Counted from the first letter of the stretch, positions 25,684 to 35,341 are shown. The stretch is 64,000 bases of DNA from Paracoccaceae bacterium (GCA_024742705.1 JANSXZ010000007.1:1-64000), one strand, 5' to 3'. Notes: a model not told the origin generated them from the sequence alone. Program-made: numbers and translations.

Positions 25684-26690
25684 ACCGATTTCCCCTTGAA
25701 CAATCCGGTGGGTCGGAACAGCAGCACAATCAGCAGGATCACAAAAGACACCGCCAGCTTGTAGTCGGTGCTGAGCAGCTGCACGAGCCCGTCCGGCGCC
25801 AGCGTTTCCGGCAGGACATATCCCGCCACCTTCTTCCAGGCATAGGTGATCGTCACCTCGGAAAAGGCGATGACGAAGCCGCCGGCGATCGCGCCCAGCG
25901 GATTGCCCAGCCCACCGACGATGGCCGCCGCGAAGATCGGCAGCAGCAACTGGAAATAGGTGAAGGGCTTGAACGATTTGTCCAGTCCGTACAGCACCCC
26001 CGCCACCGTCGCCAGCGCCGCAACGATCAGCCAAGTGTACATCACCACCCGCTCGGGGTTGATACCCGAAAGCAATGCCAGGTCCTCGTTGTCGGAATAG
26101 GCGCGCATTGATTTCCCGGTGCGCGTGCGGTTGAGAAACCAGAACAGAAGCGCCACGACGATAACGGCTGTCACCACGGTGATGCCCTGGCTGGTCTTGA
26201 TCGCCAGACCCTCGCGCAGCCCGGTCATCGCCTTGAATTCCCGGGCCGAAACGATGAACCGTTCGCCATCGGCAAACCGCTGGTCGTTGGGTCCGATGAT
26301 GAACCGCACGAGGCCGTTCATGATGAACATGATGCCCATCGAAACGATCACGAGGATCACAGGCTTCGCCTTTTGCGCGCGGTAGAACCGGTACACCATC
26401 CTGTCAGTCAGCAACAACAGCGCTACACACCCAAGAATCCCGAAGGGCAGGGCCAGCAACGCGGTCGGCAAGGGCCCCAGGCTGATGCCCATCGACTGGA
26501 ACCACCAGGTGACAAGGATCGTCACCATGGCGCCAAAGGCCATCGTGTCGCCATGGGCAAAGTTCGAGAACCGCAGGATCCCATAGATCAGCGTGACCCC
26601 CAGCGCGCCCAGCGCCAACTGACTGCCATAGGCGATCGCCGGCACCAGAACGAAATTCGACAATGCGACAATCGCGTTCAACAGGTCCAT
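25680..26690 (-). CDS. livH: Branched-chain amino-acid ABC transporter permease LivH
   Basis: The second permease subunit, 336 residues, with eight or more hydrophobic segments. Diagnostic stretches are 'LALGALGVTLIYGILRFSNFAHGD' at the N-terminus, 'TRTGKSMRAYSDNEDLALLSGIN' for the coupling helix, and 'PIFAAAIVGGLGNPLGAIAGG' near residue 255. It dimerises with LivM and is energised by LivG and LivF. A 118-base gap separates it from livF with nothing recognisable. Confidence 0.94.
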   Translation of the reverse strand: MDLLNAIVALSNFVLVPAIAYGSQLALGALGVTLIYGILRFSNFAHGDTMAFGAMVTILVTWWFQSMGISLGPLPTALLALPFGILGCVALLLLTDRMVYRFYRAQKAKPVILVIVSMGIMFIMNGLVRFIIGPNDQRFADGERFIVSAREFKAMTGLREGLAIKTSQGITVVTAVIVVALLFWFLNRTRTGKSMRAYSDNEDLALLSGINPERVVMYTWLIVAALATVAGVLYGLDKSFKPFTYFQLLLPIFAAAIVGGLGNPLGAIAGGFVIAFSEVTITYAWKKVAGYVLPETLAPDGLVQLLSTDYKLAVSFVILLIVLLFRPTGLFKGKSV

Positions 26691-26808
26691 CTGTGTTCCT
26701 TTCGCACCGCGGGGTGAGGGTCTGTCAGGGGCTGCAGCCGCGCTTCGGGCGCACCTTGCGTGGTGGCAAAGGCCAACAGGTCGCCGCCCCGATCGAACGC
26801 CGGCCCCG

Positions 26809-27549
26809 TCATCCGCCCAGAAAACTCTTGCGTACGTCCGGATCGTTCAGCAACTCCCGCCCCGATCCGGTGAATGCATTGCGCCCTTGCACCAGAACAT
26901 AACCGCGGTCGGCGATCTCCAGCGCCTGCCGCGCGTTCTGCTCGACCATCAGGATGGGAATCCCGGTGCGCGCCACCTCGATGATCCTGTCGAACAATTC
27001 GTCCATCACGATCGGGCTCACCCCGGCGGTCGGCTCGTCCAGCATCAGCACCTTGGGCTGTGTCATCAATGCCCGCCCCACGGCGACCTGCTGGCGCTGC
27101 CCGCCCGACAAGTCGCCCGCCGCCTGGTGGCGCTTCTCCTTGAGGATCGGAAACAGGTCATAGACCTGCGCCATCGTGCCCCGGAAATCGTCGCGCCGGA
27201 TGAACGCACCCATCTCCAGGTTCTCTTCCACCGTCAGCGAAGTGAAGATGTTCGATGTCTGCGGCACGAACCCCATGCCGCGCACCACCCGCGCCTGCGG
27301 GCTCAGCGCGGTGATGTCCTCACCGTCCAGACGCACCGAACCCGACCGCACGTCCAGCATCCCGAAAACGGCCTTCATCGCCGTCGACTTGCCGGCGCCG
27401 TTCGGCCCCACGATCACGGCAATTTCGCCCGGATTCACGGCAATGGTGCAAGCATGCAAAATATCCGGCCCCTTGCCATAACCCCCGGTCATCGCCTCAC
27501 CGATCAGAAACGGGCCATCCTCGCCCGCGCGCGGCGCCGCCACGCTCAC
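26809..27549 (-). CDS. livF: Branched-chain amino-acid ABC transporter ATPase LivF
   Basis: ATP-binding subunit with Walker A 'GPNGAGKS' (about 48-55), signature 'LSGGQRQQ', Walker B 'VLMLDEPTAG' and the LivF-type C-terminus. I took the GTG at 27549 as start: AAGAGG lies 8 bases upstream and the product is 246 residues, close to other LivF proteins. A longer frame upstream passes through an intergenic repeat and is unlikely to be translated. The sequence 'LIGEAMTGGYGKGPDILH' before the ATPase core is typical. Confidence 0.9.
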   Translation of the reverse strand: MSVAAPRAGEDGPFLIGEAMTGGYGKGPDILHACTIAVNPGEIAVIVGPNGAGKSTAMKAVFGMLDVRSGSVRLDGEDITALSPQARVVRGMGFVPQTSNIFTSLTVEENLEMGAFIRRDDFRGTMAQVYDLFPILKEKRHQAAGDLSGGQRQQVAVGRALMTQPKVLMLDEPTAGVSPIVMDELFDRIIEVARTGIPILMVEQNARQALEIADRGYVLVQGRNAFTGSGRELLNDPDVRKSFLGG

Positions 27550-27560
27550 GCCACACGCCT

Positions 27561-27617
27561 CTTCATCTTGCCGGGAAAACTCCGGGGGGAGCCCAACGGG
27601 CGGGGGGCTGGCCCCCC
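27561..27617. repeat. Intergenic palindromic repeat, copy 1
   Basis: The block starts CTTCATCTTGCCGG, continues with AAACTCCGGGGGGAG and ends in the stem GGGGGG-CTGG-CCCCCC (27602-27617). The first 14 bases recur exactly at 50891-50904 with AAACTCC following at the same distance. It sits between livG and livF and contains the livF ribosome site at its edge. Confidence 0.6.
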
Positions 27618-27631
27618 TCCGACACAAGCCT

Positions 27632-28414
27632 TCATGCGCCCACCTTTTCCTTGTTCTTGAGACCGGTGCCCAGGTACGCCTCGATCACCTGCTCGTTGGC
27701 CTTGATCTCGTCCAGGGTGCCGGTCGCCAGAACCCGGCCTTCGGCCATGCAGATCACCGGATCGCACAGCCGGCCAATGAAATCCATGTCGTGCTCGATC
27801 ACCACAAAGGTATAGCCGCGCTCGTTGTTCAGCCGCAGGATCGCGTCGCCGATGGTGTTCAGAAGCGTCCGGTTCACCCCGGCGCCGACCTCGTCGAGAA
27901 ACACGATGCGCGCGTCCACCATCATGGTCCGCCCAAGCTCCAGCAGCTTTTTCTGCCCGCCCGACAGGTTGCCGGCGCGTTCGTCGCGCAGATGGTCGAT
28001 GGTCAGGAATTCCAGCACCTCGTCGGCCTTGGCCCGCAATGCGCGCTCTTCCTCGGCAATGCGGCGACGTCCGAACCAGGTGTTCCACAGGGTTTCGCCC
28101 GACTGGTCGCCCGGCACCATCATCAGGTTCTCTCGGCAGGTCATCGACCCGAATTCATGCGCGATCTGGAAGGTGCGCAGCAGCCCCTTGTGGAACAGGC
28201 TGTGCGGTGGCAGGCCAGTGATATCCTCGCCGGCCATCGTCACCCGGCCCGATGTCGGCTTCAACACCCCGGCGATGACGTTGAACAACGTGGTCTTGCC
28301 GGCACCGTTCGGTCCGATCAGACCGGTGATCGAACCCGGTTCAATGCGCAGGCTGGCCCCGTCCACCGCGTGAAACCCGCCAAAATGCTTGTGCACGTCC
28401 TCGACGACGATCAT
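27632..28414 (-). CDS. livG: Branched-chain amino-acid ABC transporter ATPase LivG
   Basis: 260-residue ATPase with Walker A 'GPNGAGKT' (34-41), signature 'LSGGQKKL', Walker B 'IVFLDEVGAG' and the H-loop 'VVIEHDMDF'. In Walker B the usual 'DEP' is 'DEV', a mild change also seen in LivG proteins. It partners LivF, LivH and LivM. It lies between the frameshifted binding-protein gene and livF. Confidence 0.94.
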   Translation of the reverse strand: MIVVEDVHKHFGGFHAVDGASLRIEPGSITGLIGPNGAGKTTLFNVIAGVLKPTSGRVTMAGEDITGLPPHSLFHKGLLRTFQIAHEFGSMTCRENLMMVPGDQSGETLWNTWFGRRRIAEEERALRAKADEVLEFLTIDHLRDERAGNLSGGQKKLLELGRTMMVDARIVFLDEVGAGVNRTLLNTIGDAILRLNNERGYTFVVIEHDMDFIGRLCDPVICMAEGRVLATGTLDEIKANEQVIEAYLGTGLKNKEKVGA

Positions 28415-28458
28415 CGCTGCTCCTCTTGCGTGGTATCTTGTGCCGCGAACGGTTGCAC

Positions 28459-28491
28459 GACGGCCCGGACGCGATGCGCGCCCGGGCCGTC
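28459..28491. terminator. Strong intercistronic stem-loop between livK and livG
   Basis: GACGGCCCGG (28459-28468) pairs exactly with CCGGGCCGTC (28482-28491), and the inner CGCG-ATG-CGCG extends the stem. Reading minus there is no T-run; such stems between a binding-protein gene and its permease genes usually protect the upstream message and lower downstream expression. Confidence 0.55.
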
Positions 28492-28517
28492 GCCTTTTGC
28501 CGGTGCGAAGTACCGGA

Positions 28518-29698
28518 TCAGCGGTACTGTGCCGTGGTGATCTTGCCGCCTTCGACGACGATCTGGCGATAGTTGCCGGCGCTTTCGCCCGGTCCGATCA
28601 GTTCCACCGCCGTGGCGCCCACATAATCGACTTCACCGCCGTCCTTGAGGATCTGCAGCGCCTTGGCCAGTTCGCCGGGGAAAATCTGTTCGCCTGGGGC
28701 ATTGGCCACGTCCATGATGTGGTCCTTGTAGTCGCCCGGTTCCATCGAACCGGCCGCCTGCATCGCCAGCATGATCAGCGCGGCGGCGTCATAGGCTTCG
28801 GGGGTGAACGGCGATGTCGCGTCGAAGGCGCCGGCCACCATGTCGGTGTACATCTGTGCGCCTTCGCTGTCGGTGCCGGGGTGCTGGCCGGTCGATCCGT
28901 CGATGTCGCTGCCGAAGTTCTCTTCCAGCTTGGCGCCGATCATGCCGTCGGGGAAGTGGAAGGTATCGAAGGCGCCGGTGTCCAGCGCCGCGCGCACGAT
29001 GCCCGATCCGCCCTGGTCCACATAGCCCGCAACCACCAGGCGGTCGCCACCGGCTGCCGCCAGCGCGCCGACTTCAGCCGAGTAATCCGCCTTGCCGTCT
29101 TCATGCGCCGCGTTGATCGTCACGGTGCCGCCGGCCGCTTCGAAGGCCGCCTGGAAGCTGTCAGCAAGGCCCTTGCCGTAGTCGTTGTTGGTGTAGGTCA
29201 CCGCGACTTCCATGATGCCTTCTTCCATCAGCACCTCGGTCATCACCACGCCCTGGCGCGCGTCCGACGGGGCGGTGCGGAAGAACAGGCCGTTGTCTTC
29301 GGCGGTCGACAGCGCCGGCGACGTGGCCGAGGGTGAAATCATCACCACCCCGTTGGGCACCGCGACATTCGACAGGATCGCGCCGGTCACACCCGAGCAA
29401 TCCGCGCCCATGATGCCCTTTACACCGTCCGAGGTGATCAGGCGGTCGCCGCGCCCGCGTCGATGCAGGTGCTGTCCGCGCGCACCGGAACGACCGTGGC
29501 ACCGTCCAGCAAGAGCCCGCTGTCGGTCACTTCCTTCATCGCCAGTTCGGCACCGTCCGCCATCGACGGCGTGAGCGATTCAATCGGGCCGGTAAAGCCC
29601 AGGATGATGCCCAGTTTCACTTCGGTGGCGTGGCCGCCGGCGAAGGCGGTTCCGCTCAGCAAGGCCGTGGCCGCGGTGGCCGCAAGCAGTTTTTTCAT
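28518..29698 (-). pseudogene. livK: Branched-chain amino-acid ABC transporter substrate-binding protein, frameshifted
   Basis: The first 86 codons (29698-29438) encode a signal peptide ('MKKLLAATAATALLSGTAFA') and the start of a LivK-type binding domain, ending at a premature TGA. The homology continues in the next frame with 'DRLITSDGVKGIMGADCSGV' and runs to 28518. The break lies at about 29440-29460 in GGCGCGGCGACCGCC; a net single-base change restores one frame of about 390 residues, normal for the family. All other liv genes are intact, so a recent mutation or a sequencing error in a GC run is more likely than long-term decay. Intact, it would bind amino acids in the periplasm. Confidence 0.85.
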
Positions 29699-29879
29699 GT
29701 TTCAACTCCCATGTTGGAACTTAACGTTCGCGCCTGAGCCTATGCAAAGGCCAGACAAAAGAAAAGTAATATCCAATGCGGTTCCGCGCGCACACGTTCG
29801 CGTCATCTGCACTGCGCGCCGGCTGGGCAAATACGGCTGTCGTGTTATCTGATGCACCGACGAAACTGGAGGATGTGAC

Positions 29880-31004
29880 ATGCGGATTGCAAGCCGGATT
29901 CTGGCGGCGGCAGCAGCGGCGGCCATGGCGGTGGCGGTAGTTGCCGCGGGCGCGGTGGCGCAGACGGTCGAAACCTCGGCGGGCACCCTGAGGCTCAGCC
30001 GGATGATCGACGGGCTCGATACGCCATGGGCGATCGGGCTCCTGCCCGACGGCGGCTTTCTGGTGACCGAGCGTGACGGCCGCCTGGTCCATGTGGGTGC
30101 GGATGGCGCGGCCCGCGATGTGGCGGGCGTGCCGCCGGTGGCGGCGCGCGGGCAGGGCGGATTGCTGGACGTGACGGTGGCGCGCGACTTTCACCAGACG
30201 CGCGAGATCTGGCTGAGCTATTCCAAGCCGCAGCCGGGCGGCGGGGCCGGCACGGCGCTGGCCTCGGCCCGGCTCAGCCGTGACGCGCGCCGTCTGACCG
30301 ACCTGCGGGTTCTGTTCGAGATGAAGCCCGGCAGCAGCGGCGGCCGGCATTTCGGCAGCCGCGTCGTCGAAGCCGCCGACGGCACGCTGCTGCTGACGAT
30401 CGGTGACCGAGGCGACCGGCCCTCGGCGCAGGATCTTTCGGTGCACAGTGGCAAAATCGTGCGGATCGCACGCGACGGCCGGGTGCCGGCCGACAATCCC
30501 TTCGTCGGCGTGGCCGGGGCCCTGCCCGAAATCTACTCCTATGGCCACCGCAATCCGCAGGGTGCGGGGCTCGATCTGGATGGCCGCCTGTGGACCGCCG
30601 AACACGGCGCGCGCGGCGGCGACGAGGTGAACCAGCCGCGCGTCGGGCGCAACTATGGCTGGCCGGTCATCTCATACGGGCGCCACTATTCGGGCGCCAG
30701 GATCGGTGAGGGCACCGAGGCGCCGGGCATGGAGCAGCCGGTGTTCTACTGGGATCCGTCCATCGCGCCCTCGGGGCTTTTGGTCTATTCCGGCAAGCTC
30801 TGGCCCGAATGGCGCGGCGATATCTTCGTGGGCAGCCTGAAATTCGGCTATATCAGCCGGCTCGAAGGTGATCCGATGCGCGAGGCCGAACAGATCGGCG
30901 CCCCGCAGACAGGACGCCTGCGCGACATCGCGGAAGCCTCGGACGGCGCCATATGGTTCGTTTCGGCTGCCGATGGCGCGGTCTGGCGCATGGCGCCGCG
31001 CTAG
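29880..31004 (+). CDS. PQQ-dependent soluble aldose sugar dehydrogenase family protein
   Basis: A 374-residue secreted protein with a Sec signal peptide (about 1-28, ending 'GAVAQ'). The rest is a six-bladed glucose/sorbosone dehydrogenase propeller: 'GLDTPWAIGLLPDGGFLVTE', 'GGRHFGSRVV', 'GHRNPQGAGLDLDGRLWTAEHG' and 'GDEVNQPRVGRNYGWPVISYG', which hold the PQQ and calcium ligands in relatives such as E. coli YliI. It oxidises sugars in the periplasm. It is divergent from livK and nearly touches the next, convergent gene (two bases). Confidence 0.9.
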   Translation: MRIASRILAAAAAAAMAVAVVAAGAVAQTVETSAGTLRLSRMIDGLDTPWAIGLLPDGGFLVTERDGRLVHVGADGAARDVAGVPPVAARGQGGLLDVTVARDFHQTREIWLSYSKPQPGGGAGTALASARLSRDARRLTDLRVLFEMKPGSSGGRHFGSRVVEAADGTLLLTIGDRGDRPSAQDLSVHSGKIVRIARDGRVPADNPFVGVAGALPEIYSYGHRNPQGAGLDLDGRLWTAEHGARGGDEVNQPRVGRNYGWPVISYGRHYSGARIGEGTEAPGMEQPVFYWDPSIAPSGLLVYSGKLWPEWRGDIFVGSLKFGYISRLEGDPMREAEQIGAPQTGRLRDIAEASDGAIWFVSAADGAVWRMAPR

Positions 31005-31006
31005 CG

Positions 31007-33577
31007 TCAGGTCAGCAGCATCTGGTCGTCGAAACTGGCCAGGGCGCTGTTGAGAAAGGTGATCTCGACGCTGCCGTCGGCGAAAACCACGCTGGTGCCC
31101 TGTTGCGTCAGAAGCGCCCGCGCGGCGTCATCCGACGCATAGTTGAAGGCGGTCAGATCCAGTTCGTCCCAGGGTTCGAGTTCGAGAACGGTGTGCTTGC
31201 CCACATGGTCGGGCGCAAAGACGAAACGGTCGGACATGCTGCCGCCGGCCAGGATGTTGTCGCCCGCGCCGGCGTTCAGCGTGTCGTTCACGCCCTGCGC
31301 GCGCATCCAGTCCTCGAGCGGTTGGCGCTGCGCCAGGATGAATTCGCGGCTCTGGGCGAAACCCTGCACCAGTTCGGCGCGGCTCAGGCCGTCGTTCAGC
31401 GCGGCGACCCATCCGGCGATGCCGGCCTCTTCGCCCTCGCGGTTCAGCACGTTGCGGTAAAGCTGCGCCACCAGGGCGCCATCCTCGAGCGCGCCGTAGG
31501 TCTGGGTGAATTCGGGGCTCAGCACGAACCCTTCGACAGCGCGAAGGTAGGGCGTGCCGCTGGCCAGGCTATCGGACCAGCCCAGAAAACCCGCCACGTC
31601 GGGCAAGCGGTCCAGCGTTGCCTGATACAGGCGGAACACGTCGCCGGCCTTCCACTGCGGGTTTTGTTGCAGCGTGAAATCCGTGGCTTCGGTGGCGATC
31701 CTGGCGGTGTATTCGGCGCTCTGGGCAAACCCCAGCAGGGCGTTGGCAAAGCTCATGCCGTTGCCGATCGCCTCGCCCCATGCGGCACGACCGCCGGCGT
31801 CGGCGGGGCGGTTCAGGACGTTCAGGTACAACTGGTCGACAAAGCCGAAAGCATCGGTTTCGGAATAGCGCGCGCGGAATTCCGCGCTGCCGGTGAAGCC
31901 GGCGGCCACGTCGTGCACATCGTGCGATCCGGTGAACATCCGCAGGGTCCAGTCCTGAAAACCCGCGGCGTCCGGCGTCCGGCCGAAGGCCGCGCCATAG
32001 AGCGCATAAACCTCGAGCGCCTGTGGCATGGCATGGGCGGCGGCGAACCCGCCGGCAAAAATGCTGTCGTCGCCCTGCGTCGCTTCAAAACGCTGGCCCG
32101 AGTGATCGCCGATCAGGGTTTCGTCGTACACCGTACCCTGCAACGTGGCGCCGGCTTCGGCGCGTTCGACCAGCGGCGACCAGATGCCCAGCGCATGCAG
32201 ATCGGTCACGAAGATGTCGCGCGCCGGCTCGCTGTATTGCGCGTTCTCCAGCGGCTTTGCCAGCCCCACGGACCAGCCTGTCGTTCCGGGCACGGCGCCG
32301 CTGTATGTCAGGTAGCGGCCATCGGAAGACAGCACCACATCGCGGATCGACAGGTTGCCGCTGTAGGCGACGCCGTTCAGATCGACGGCCGCGCGGTGCA
32401 GCGTGCCGTTGTGCATGTCGCGCACCAGTAGGTCGTGCGCGCCGCCGGCATCGCCGGGCAGGTGGCCCTTGACCGGGCTGGCAAAGGCGATGAAACGGCC
32501 ATCGCCGGACATGTCGAAATGCTGATACGATTCGTTCCGCGCGCCCGCGGCGATTTCCGACGGGGTGCCGTCCTGGGTGCTCTGGGTTATTTCGACGATG
32601 CTGCCGGTGGCCATGTTGCGCAGGAACAGATCGCTGTCCAGATCCGCCTCGGCGCCGCCCGAATGGCTGTCGGAAGCGTGTCCAAGGCTGTCGAACAGCA
32701 CGAACAGCCCGTCGTCGGACACCCGCGCCGTGGAATAGAACCCCTGTTCCACCAGTCCGTTGGCACCCTCGTAGCCGGCATTGGTGATCACCGGGGCGGA
32801 CGTGCCGGTGGCGATGTCGATCAGGCTCAGCGTGCGGCCCGCCGCCGTGTCCAACGGCGCAAGCAGAACCTGCCGCCCGTTGCCTGTCACCTCCTGAAGG
32901 CCCAATGCCGGATTGCCCTCGGGCGCATTCAGATCGCTGGTTTGCACCGTGCCGTCCGGCAGCCGGCGCAGAAACTGAGCATCGGCCAGAGCCAGCTCCT
33001 TGTCGGCCAGGGTCACACCTTCGGGATCCTCGGCGCGGAAATCGTAGAATATCGTATCGTCAGGCCCGAAGACGCCGAACAGTCGGCTGACGTCGTTGCC
33101 GCCTTGTTCCAGCTGGATGCGCTCGGCGGTGCTGGGCGTCAGCAGGGTGGTTTGATCGCCCTCCTGAAGGTAGATCCCGTTGTCGCCGTAGAAATAGAAA
33201 TAGAACCCGTGGAAGAAGTAGGTATCGAAATCGACCGCCTTGACCAGAACCTGGCTTTCATCCGAGGACACCGCGTAATCCTGGATCGAAAACGGCGATC
33301 CGGTATCCTCGCGGGTGGGGGTCACTACAAGGTTGGCGAGCGGATCGGTGATCGCGCCTGTGCCCATGTCGACCCGCAGCAAACGGTTGTAGAGAGAGGT
33401 TTCGAGACCGAGGCGGGCGTTGCTGTCGTTGAGGAAATAGAACCCCTGCGCATCCGCCGAAAACTGCGCGCCGCTGACGGAATTCGAATCGGAAAACAAG
33501 TTCTCGAATGTGCCGGCCGGGAACAGGCCCTGGATGCTTACAACCGAATAGTCCTGTTGATTGCCGAACAGAGGCAT
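31007..33577 (-). CDS. DUF4214-repeat protein with N-terminal propeller, probable type I secretion substrate
   Basis: The 856-residue product has no signal peptide. Residues about 30-500 form a WD40/PD40-like propeller ('SDDGLFVLFDSLGHASD', 'SGDGRFIAFASPV', 'SSDGRYLTYSGAV'). Residues about 519-760 hold four DUF4214 repeats built on 'LYxxxLxRxPDxxGxxxW' and 'GFxxSxEF'. The C-terminus has a short RTX-like run ('DTLNAGAGDNILAGGSMSDRFVF') and an acidic end, the layout of type I secreted proteins. DUF4214 occurs in S-layer and adhesin-like proteins. The ATG follows AGGAG. Surface attachment is a guess; no secretion gene is adjacent. Confidence 0.82.
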   Translation of the reverse strand: MPLFGNQQDYSVVSIQGLFPAGTFENLFSDSNSVSGAQFSADAQGFYFLNDSNARLGLETSLYNRLLRVDMGTGAITDPLANLVVTPTREDTGSPFSIQDYAVSSDESQVLVKAVDFDTYFFHGFYFYFYGDNGIYLQEGDQTTLLTPSTAERIQLEQGGNDVSRLFGVFGPDDTIFYDFRAEDPEGVTLADKELALADAQFLRRLPDGTVQTSDLNAPEGNPALGLQEVTGNGRQVLLAPLDTAAGRTLSLIDIATGTSAPVITNAGYEGANGLVEQGFYSTARVSDDGLFVLFDSLGHASDSHSGGAEADLDSDLFLRNMATGSIVEITQSTQDGTPSEIAAGARNESYQHFDMSGDGRFIAFASPVKGHLPGDAGGAHDLLVRDMHNGTLHRAAVDLNGVAYSGNLSIRDVVLSSDGRYLTYSGAVPGTTGWSVGLAKPLENAQYSEPARDIFVTDLHALGIWSPLVERAEAGATLQGTVYDETLIGDHSGQRFEATQGDDSIFAGGFAAAHAMPQALEVYALYGAAFGRTPDAAGFQDWTLRMFTGSHDVHDVAAGFTGSAEFRARYSETDAFGFVDQLYLNVLNRPADAGGRAAWGEAIGNGMSFANALLGFAQSAEYTARIATEATDFTLQQNPQWKAGDVFRLYQATLDRLPDVAGFLGWSDSLASGTPYLRAVEGFVLSPEFTQTYGALEDGALVAQLYRNVLNREGEEAGIAGWVAALNDGLSRAELVQGFAQSREFILAQRQPLEDWMRAQGVNDTLNAGAGDNILAGGSMSDRFVFAPDHVGKHTVLELEPWDELDLTAFNYASDDAARALLTQQGTSVVFADGSVEITFLNSALASFDDQMLLT

Positions 33578-33652
33578 CGTGCGGTCTCCTGAAAATATAG
33601 GCGCGGCGCCGGGGCCGGATGCCCGCAATAGGGCGGCGTGTCGGTGACCAAG

Positions 33653-34195
33653 TCAACCGGCGATTGACGGTCCCGGCGGTTTCAGCGCGTTGCGCGCCAG
33701 CGCGAAGTAGATGGAATCGCACCATGTTCCGGCCACCTGCACGGTGGCGCGCGCGCGGTGGGTTTCGACGAACCCCAGCTTGTGCAGAACCCGCGCCGAT
33801 GCGCCGTTGCGCGGGTCGATGTCGGCGGTGATCCGGTCGAGATCGGGGTAGGCCGCGAACACGTCGGCCAGCGCGGCGCCAACCGCTTCGGTTGCATAGC
33901 CCCGGCCCCAATACCGCGGATGCAGGATGTATCCCACCTCGGGCAGTTGCCAGCACCCGGCCTTGCCGATCACACGGCCGTCGCGTTCGACGATGAATTC
34001 ATGCCCGCCGCGCGCCGTCATCATGTAGTCGAGAAGCCCGGCCGTCTCGTCGCGCGAAAACGGCGGCCGGTCCCAATAGCGCATGGCCAGCGGATCGCTG
34101 AACACCTCGTGCAGCGCCGTCAGATCGTCGCGCCGCGCCGCGCGCAGCACCAGCCGGCGCGTGCGCAGCGTTTCAGATCGACAGCCGGGCGGCAT
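33653..34195 (-). CDS. GNAT family N-acetyltransferase (RimJ/RimL-like)
   Basis: 180 residues with the RimJ/RimL pattern: 'LRTRRLVLRAARRDDLTAL' at the N-terminus, 'EVGYILHPRYWGRGYATEAVGA' with the acetyl-CoA loop (R/Q-x-x-G-x-G/A form WGRGYA), and 'NGASARVLHKLGFVETH'. It transfers acetyl from acetyl-CoA to an amine; the acceptor is unknown. The ATG with GGAAG upstream lies inside the 3' end of the GlxA-type regulator gene, a 23-base overlap, so the two are co-transcribed. Confidence 0.87.
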   Translation of the reverse strand: MPPGCRSETLRTRRLVLRAARRDDLTALHEVFSDPLAMRYWDRPPFSRDETAGLLDYMMTARGGHEFIVERDGRVIGKAGCWQLPEVGYILHPRYWGRGYATEAVGAALADVFAAYPDLDRITADIDPRNGASARVLHKLGFVETHRARATVQVAGTWCDSIYFALARNALKPPGPSIAG

Positions 34196-35177
34196 GGCTT
34201 CCACGTTCGCGGTAAGGCGTGGTGTCGTAGTGCGCGCGGTAGCATTTGGAGAAATGCGACGGCGATGCAAAGCCGCAGGCCAGCGCCACGTTGATCACGC
34301 TCATGTCGGTCTGCATCAGCAGGTTGCGCGCCTTTTGCAGCCGCAGTTCCATGTAATAGCGCTTGGGCGAGCGGTTCAGATAGCGCCGGAACAGCCGTTC
34401 CAGCTGTCGCGTGCTCATGCCCACGTCGCGCGCCAGGATCGCAGGGCTTATCGGCTCTTCGATATGCGCCTCCATCATCTGGATCACCTGGCTCAGCTTT
34501 GGGTGGCGGACGCCGATCCGGGTCGGCACGCTCAGCCGCTGGGTGTCCTGATCGGTGCGGATCGAGGAATAGATCAGCTGATCGGCCACCGCGTTGGCCA
34601 GATCCTCGCCGTGATCCTCGGCGATCAGCATCAGCATAAGGTCGATGGACGAGGTGCCGCCGGCCGTCGAAATGCGCGTGCCGTCCACCACGAACACCGA
34701 TTTGGTCAGGCTCACCTCGTCGAATTCCTCGGCGAAACTGTCCTGGTTCTCCCAGTGGATCGTCGCCTTGCGCCCGTCCATCAGACCGGCGCGCGCCATC
34801 GACCACGACGCGGTACAAAGCCCCGCGATGGTCAGCCCGCGCCGCGCCTCGCGCCGCATCCAGTTCAGCAGACGCTTGGTGGTGGCGGCCTGCACATCGA
34901 TGCCGCCGCACAGCATCATCACGTCCTCGCGGTTCAGTTCGATCAGGTCGCTGTCAAGCTTGAACTCGGTGCCCGCCGAGCACGCGATATGCCCGCCGCC
35001 TTCGCCGATCAGCGTCCAGGAATACAGCGGCTGGCCCGACATTCGGTTGGCAATGCGCAGCGCCTCGACCGCCGAGGCAAAGGACAGCATCGTGAAATTC
35101 GGCATCAGGACAAAGACGAACCTGCGGGTCGGTGCCCTGCCGCTTTTCGGTTCGACAACCTGCCGTTGCTCTTTCAT
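34173..35177 (-). CDS. GlxA family transcriptional regulator (DJ-1/PfpI plus AraC helix-turn-helix)
   Basis: The N-terminal ~200 residues form a DJ-1/PfpI-like amidotransferase domain ('FVFVLMPNFTMLSFASAVEALRIAN' start, 'GLCTASWSMARAGLMDGR' with the nucleophile-elbow cysteine, 'TAGGTSSIDLMLMLI'). The C-terminus is an AraC/XylS double helix-turn-helix ('STRQLERLFRRYLNRSPKRYY', 'VALACGFASPSHFSKCYRAHY'). In Rhodobacteraceae such proteins often control choline, carnitine or amine metabolism. Of two close ATGs the one at 35177 has AGGA nine bases upstream (334 residues); the other is at 35186. It is divergent from the DAHP synthase gene. Confidence 0.9.
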   Translation of the reverse strand: MKEQRQVVEPKSGRAPTRRFVFVLMPNFTMLSFASAVEALRIANRMSGQPLYSWTLIGEGGGHIACSAGTEFKLDSDLIELNREDVMMLCGGIDVQAATTKRLLNWMRREARRGLTIAGLCTASWSMARAGLMDGRKATIHWENQDSFAEEFDEVSLTKSVFVVDGTRISTAGGTSSIDLMLMLIAEDHGEDLANAVADQLIYSSIRTDQDTQRLSVPTRIGVRHPKLSQVIQMMEAHIEEPISPAILARDVGMSTRQLERLFRRYLNRSPKRYYMELRLQKARNLLMQTDMSVINVALACGFASPSHFSKCYRAHYDTTPYRERGSHAARLSI

Positions 35178-35341
35178 CTGCGCCATTCCTGTCTTGGCTG
35201 TGTTCGGGCACCCTTGTGCAGGGTTCGAGCATGACCAGAGCCGATTAGCGACGTCAAGTGGGCGCAATTGATCTATGGCCATGCGCGGGGCGCTTTTGTA
35301 TAGGGAAGAACGCGCAACGCATGGAACGGCGGAGAATGACC

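Noticed and set aside
30953-32431. 492-codon plus-strand frame
   Set aside because: Antisense to the DUF4214-repeat gene, whose minus frame has clear repeats.
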